NCBI GenBank assembly: GCA_031282095.1
Contig: JAITEJ010000089.1
Coordinates: forward strand, 1-6,264
Length of the DNA: 6,264 nucleotides
Reading direction: 5' to 3'
Source of the DNA: Clostridiales bacterium
Lineage (GTDB): Bacteria; Bacillota_A; Clostridia; Christensenellales; CAG-917
Positions 4,714 to 6,264 of this stretch are shown one piece after another. The notes beneath the pieces are model-generated. The model did no database searches. It saw nothing but the letters and a program-made list of their open reading frames with translations, and was not told where the DNA came from. A program made the translations under genes and the position numbers. Position 1 is the stretch's first letter. The number at the start of each line of letters is the position of its first letter.

Positions 4714-6264
4714 ATGTTCGGCAATATTTTAACTCTGCTGCGTATGGACTTCAGGTCTAAATTCGGCGGTAACAGCTTAAAATCCGCAAAGACCTGGCTG
4801 AAGATTATCTTCGACCTCATTTTCGGCGCGGCGATTTTCGGCGTACTTGTGGCGGGGGTCTACCTGCTGTCGCAAATATTTTTAAAGGGAGCGGCTCAAG
4901 GCACGCTTAACCACGCCTATCTGACCATAGTCGCGATCATAATACTCACAGTGGAAACGCTGATCTGCACCGCTATGCTCGTAAAGAACCTTTTCTATAA
5001 GGGCGACAACGAGTTGCTGCTGCGTTTTCCGGTGAGCGGCTCCGACATTCTGACCGCCAAATCGATAAGCGTCATCGTGTCCAATCTGATAATAGGCTTG
5101 GCGTTGTCCGCGCCTTTCTTCATAACGTACGGCGTGATTACCTCCGCGGACGCCGCGTATTACGCTTCGGCGGCGGTGATTTTCCTTCTGCTGAATCTGA
5201 CGTCGTTCTTTTTGGCGAATATCATCGCCATACCCGCGATGGGGCTTATCAACCTCATAAAAAATAAATTCCTTATAGTCCTTATATTGTTAGTCGTCAT
5301 TCTCGCCGGCTGTTTCGCGGTTTACATGACGTTGCTTTCGACGGTTATCGAATACATCAAGGAACAAGAGGTTTCCTTGATGTCCCCGGAAATGGTGAGC
5401 GTTATTCGTGAAGTCGCCGCCAAAGCCTATCCGTTCAGATGGTTCGCGGACGTGCTGACGGGCGACCATGCGTTGCGCGCTCTCATGGCGCTTTTAATAA
5501 TCGCCGTCGCGACGGGGACGTTGGGTCTTTCCATAAGCCGCGTCACGTATTTCAAAATTATACTCTACGGAATAGAAACGGAGAAAACCGCGTTTAAGCG
5601 TAAAACCACCTCGCGCAAACGCTCGATATTCGGGACAATACTGCACAGAGAGTTCTTCCTAATATTCCGTTCGTTCAATTACAGCTTTCAGTATTTCGCC
5701 ATGGCGGCCGCGGCTCCCGTAATGGTGTATTTCTGCGGTAAAATGGCAAGCGCGTTAGGCGCGCAGGCGGTCGGCACGAGGATTGTGCCGGGTCTGACGC
5801 TTCTCGTGGTTACGATATTTATAACCATAATCGTATCGTTCGCGTCCACCGCCATATCGCGCGAGGGCGGCACCTTCTATCAAACGAAAACCATCCCCGT
5901 ATCCTACGCCAAACAGATATTCGCCAAACTCGTGCTGTACGGAACGGTCGCCACGGTGTCGGTTCTGTTGTGCTGCGCGGTCGTGTATATCGGCTTCGCC
6001 GGCGAGAAAAACGGGAATATAGTCGTCATCAGCGACGTATTGAGTATCTTGGCGATCTCCGAACTGCTGATAATCACGCTTACCTGTCTGTCGATACGCG
6101 CCGACGTCAAGTCGCCTACGTTCAACGTGTCCGGCGACGGGGAATTGGTCGCGGCAAATAAAAACGTTTCCATAGCGATTTTACTAGGGGCGGTTACCGC
6201 GATCGCCTACGGTGTGTTCGCCATGATTTTCAGCTATATGCCGCTTATGATAGGCGGGAAAACA
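4714..6264 (+). CDS. Large ABC exporter permease, 3' end beyond the window
   Basis: The frame stays open for 517 codons to the window edge, so the protein is incomplete at its C-terminus. About ten to eleven hydrophobic segments are seen, near residues 31-53, 69-90, 118-139, 148-175, 187-209, 255-275, 330-348, 360-381, 406-430, 440-462 and 490-512. Two motifs match large Firmicutes exporter permeases that pair with DrrA-like ATPases: ELLLRFPVSGSDILTAK (100-116) and SREGGTFYQTKTIPVS (382-397). They lie in cytoplasmic loops in equivalent places in the two halves, suggesting an internally duplicated permease. AAGGAG (4701-4706), overlapping the ATPase stop, lies 7 nt upstream of the ATG. The partner is the ATPase just upstream. 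Possible roles are export of a lipid, peptide or drug, or regulation of envelope processes as for EcsB; the sequence does not decide. Confidence 0.9.
   Translation, partial: MFGNILTLLRMDFRSKFGGNSLKSAKTWLKIIFDLIFGAAIFGVLVAGVYLLSQIFLKGAAQGTLNHAYLTIVAIIILTVETLICTAMLVKNLFYKGDNELLLRFPVSGSDILTAKSISVIVSNLIIGLALSAPFFITYGVITSADAAYYASAAVIFLLLNLTSFFLANIIAIPAMGLINLIKNKFLIVLILLVVILAGCFAVYMTLLSTVIEYIKEQEVSLMSPEMVSVIREVAAKAYPFRWFADVLTGDHALRALMALLIIAVATGTLGLSISRVTYFKIILYGIETEKTAFKRKTTSRKRSIFGTILHREFFLIFRSFNYSFQYFAMAAAAPVMVYFCGKMASALGAQAVGTRIVPGLTLLVVTIFITIIVSFASTAISREGGTFYQTKTIPVSYAKQIFAKLVLYGTVATVSVLLCCAVVYIGFAGEKNGNIVVISDVLSILAISELLIITLTCLSIRADVKSPTFNVSGDGELVAANKNVSIAILLGAVTAIAYGVFAMIFSYMPLMIGGKT

Overview
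The window looks like chromosomal DNA of a Gram-positive, Firmicutes-type bacterium, possibly an uncultured clostridial lineage. This is inferred from consensus-like Shine-Dalgarno sites (GGAGG, AAGGAG), a perfect sigma-A-type promoter, an intrinsic terminator, and an ABC exporter whose permease resembles large Firmicutes exporters. Base composition is mixed: GC-rich genes are separated by AT-rich spacers. No database search was possible, so family names rest on motifs and architecture.

Positions 1-1502 are repeat-rich and mostly non-coding. Five unrelated tandem arrays follow one another: A (84-85 bp unit, 4 copies), B (exactly 100 bp, 3 copies), C (78-80 bp, 2 copies), D (68-69 bp, 3 copies) and E (67 bp, 2 copies). 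The only convincing gene here is a small two-helix, holin-like membrane protein at 346-588. It lies between A and B. Its translation-start region looks like a further, partial A unit, and its 3' end lies inside the B homology. The region reads as a hotspot of local duplication around an orphan phage-type gene.

Positions 1503-3588 hold two unrecognised envelope proteins. The first is a 461-residue membrane-anchored extracytoplasmic protein with an acidic Gly/Ala/Asp linker and a beta-rich body; it contains a sharply AT-rich patch. The second is a 154-residue multi-pass membrane protein. It has its own consensus promoter with a palindromic operator-like element in the spacer, and an intrinsic terminator after its stop. 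The predicted transcription start falls on the A of the ATG, so the mRNA should be leaderless.

Positions 3589-3892 are a non-coding leader rich in inverted repeats. It precedes an ABC-exporter operon: an ATPase (3893-4702), then after 11 bp a large multi-pass permease (4714 to beyond the window edge). The two presumably form one export complex. The substrate cannot be told from this sequence.
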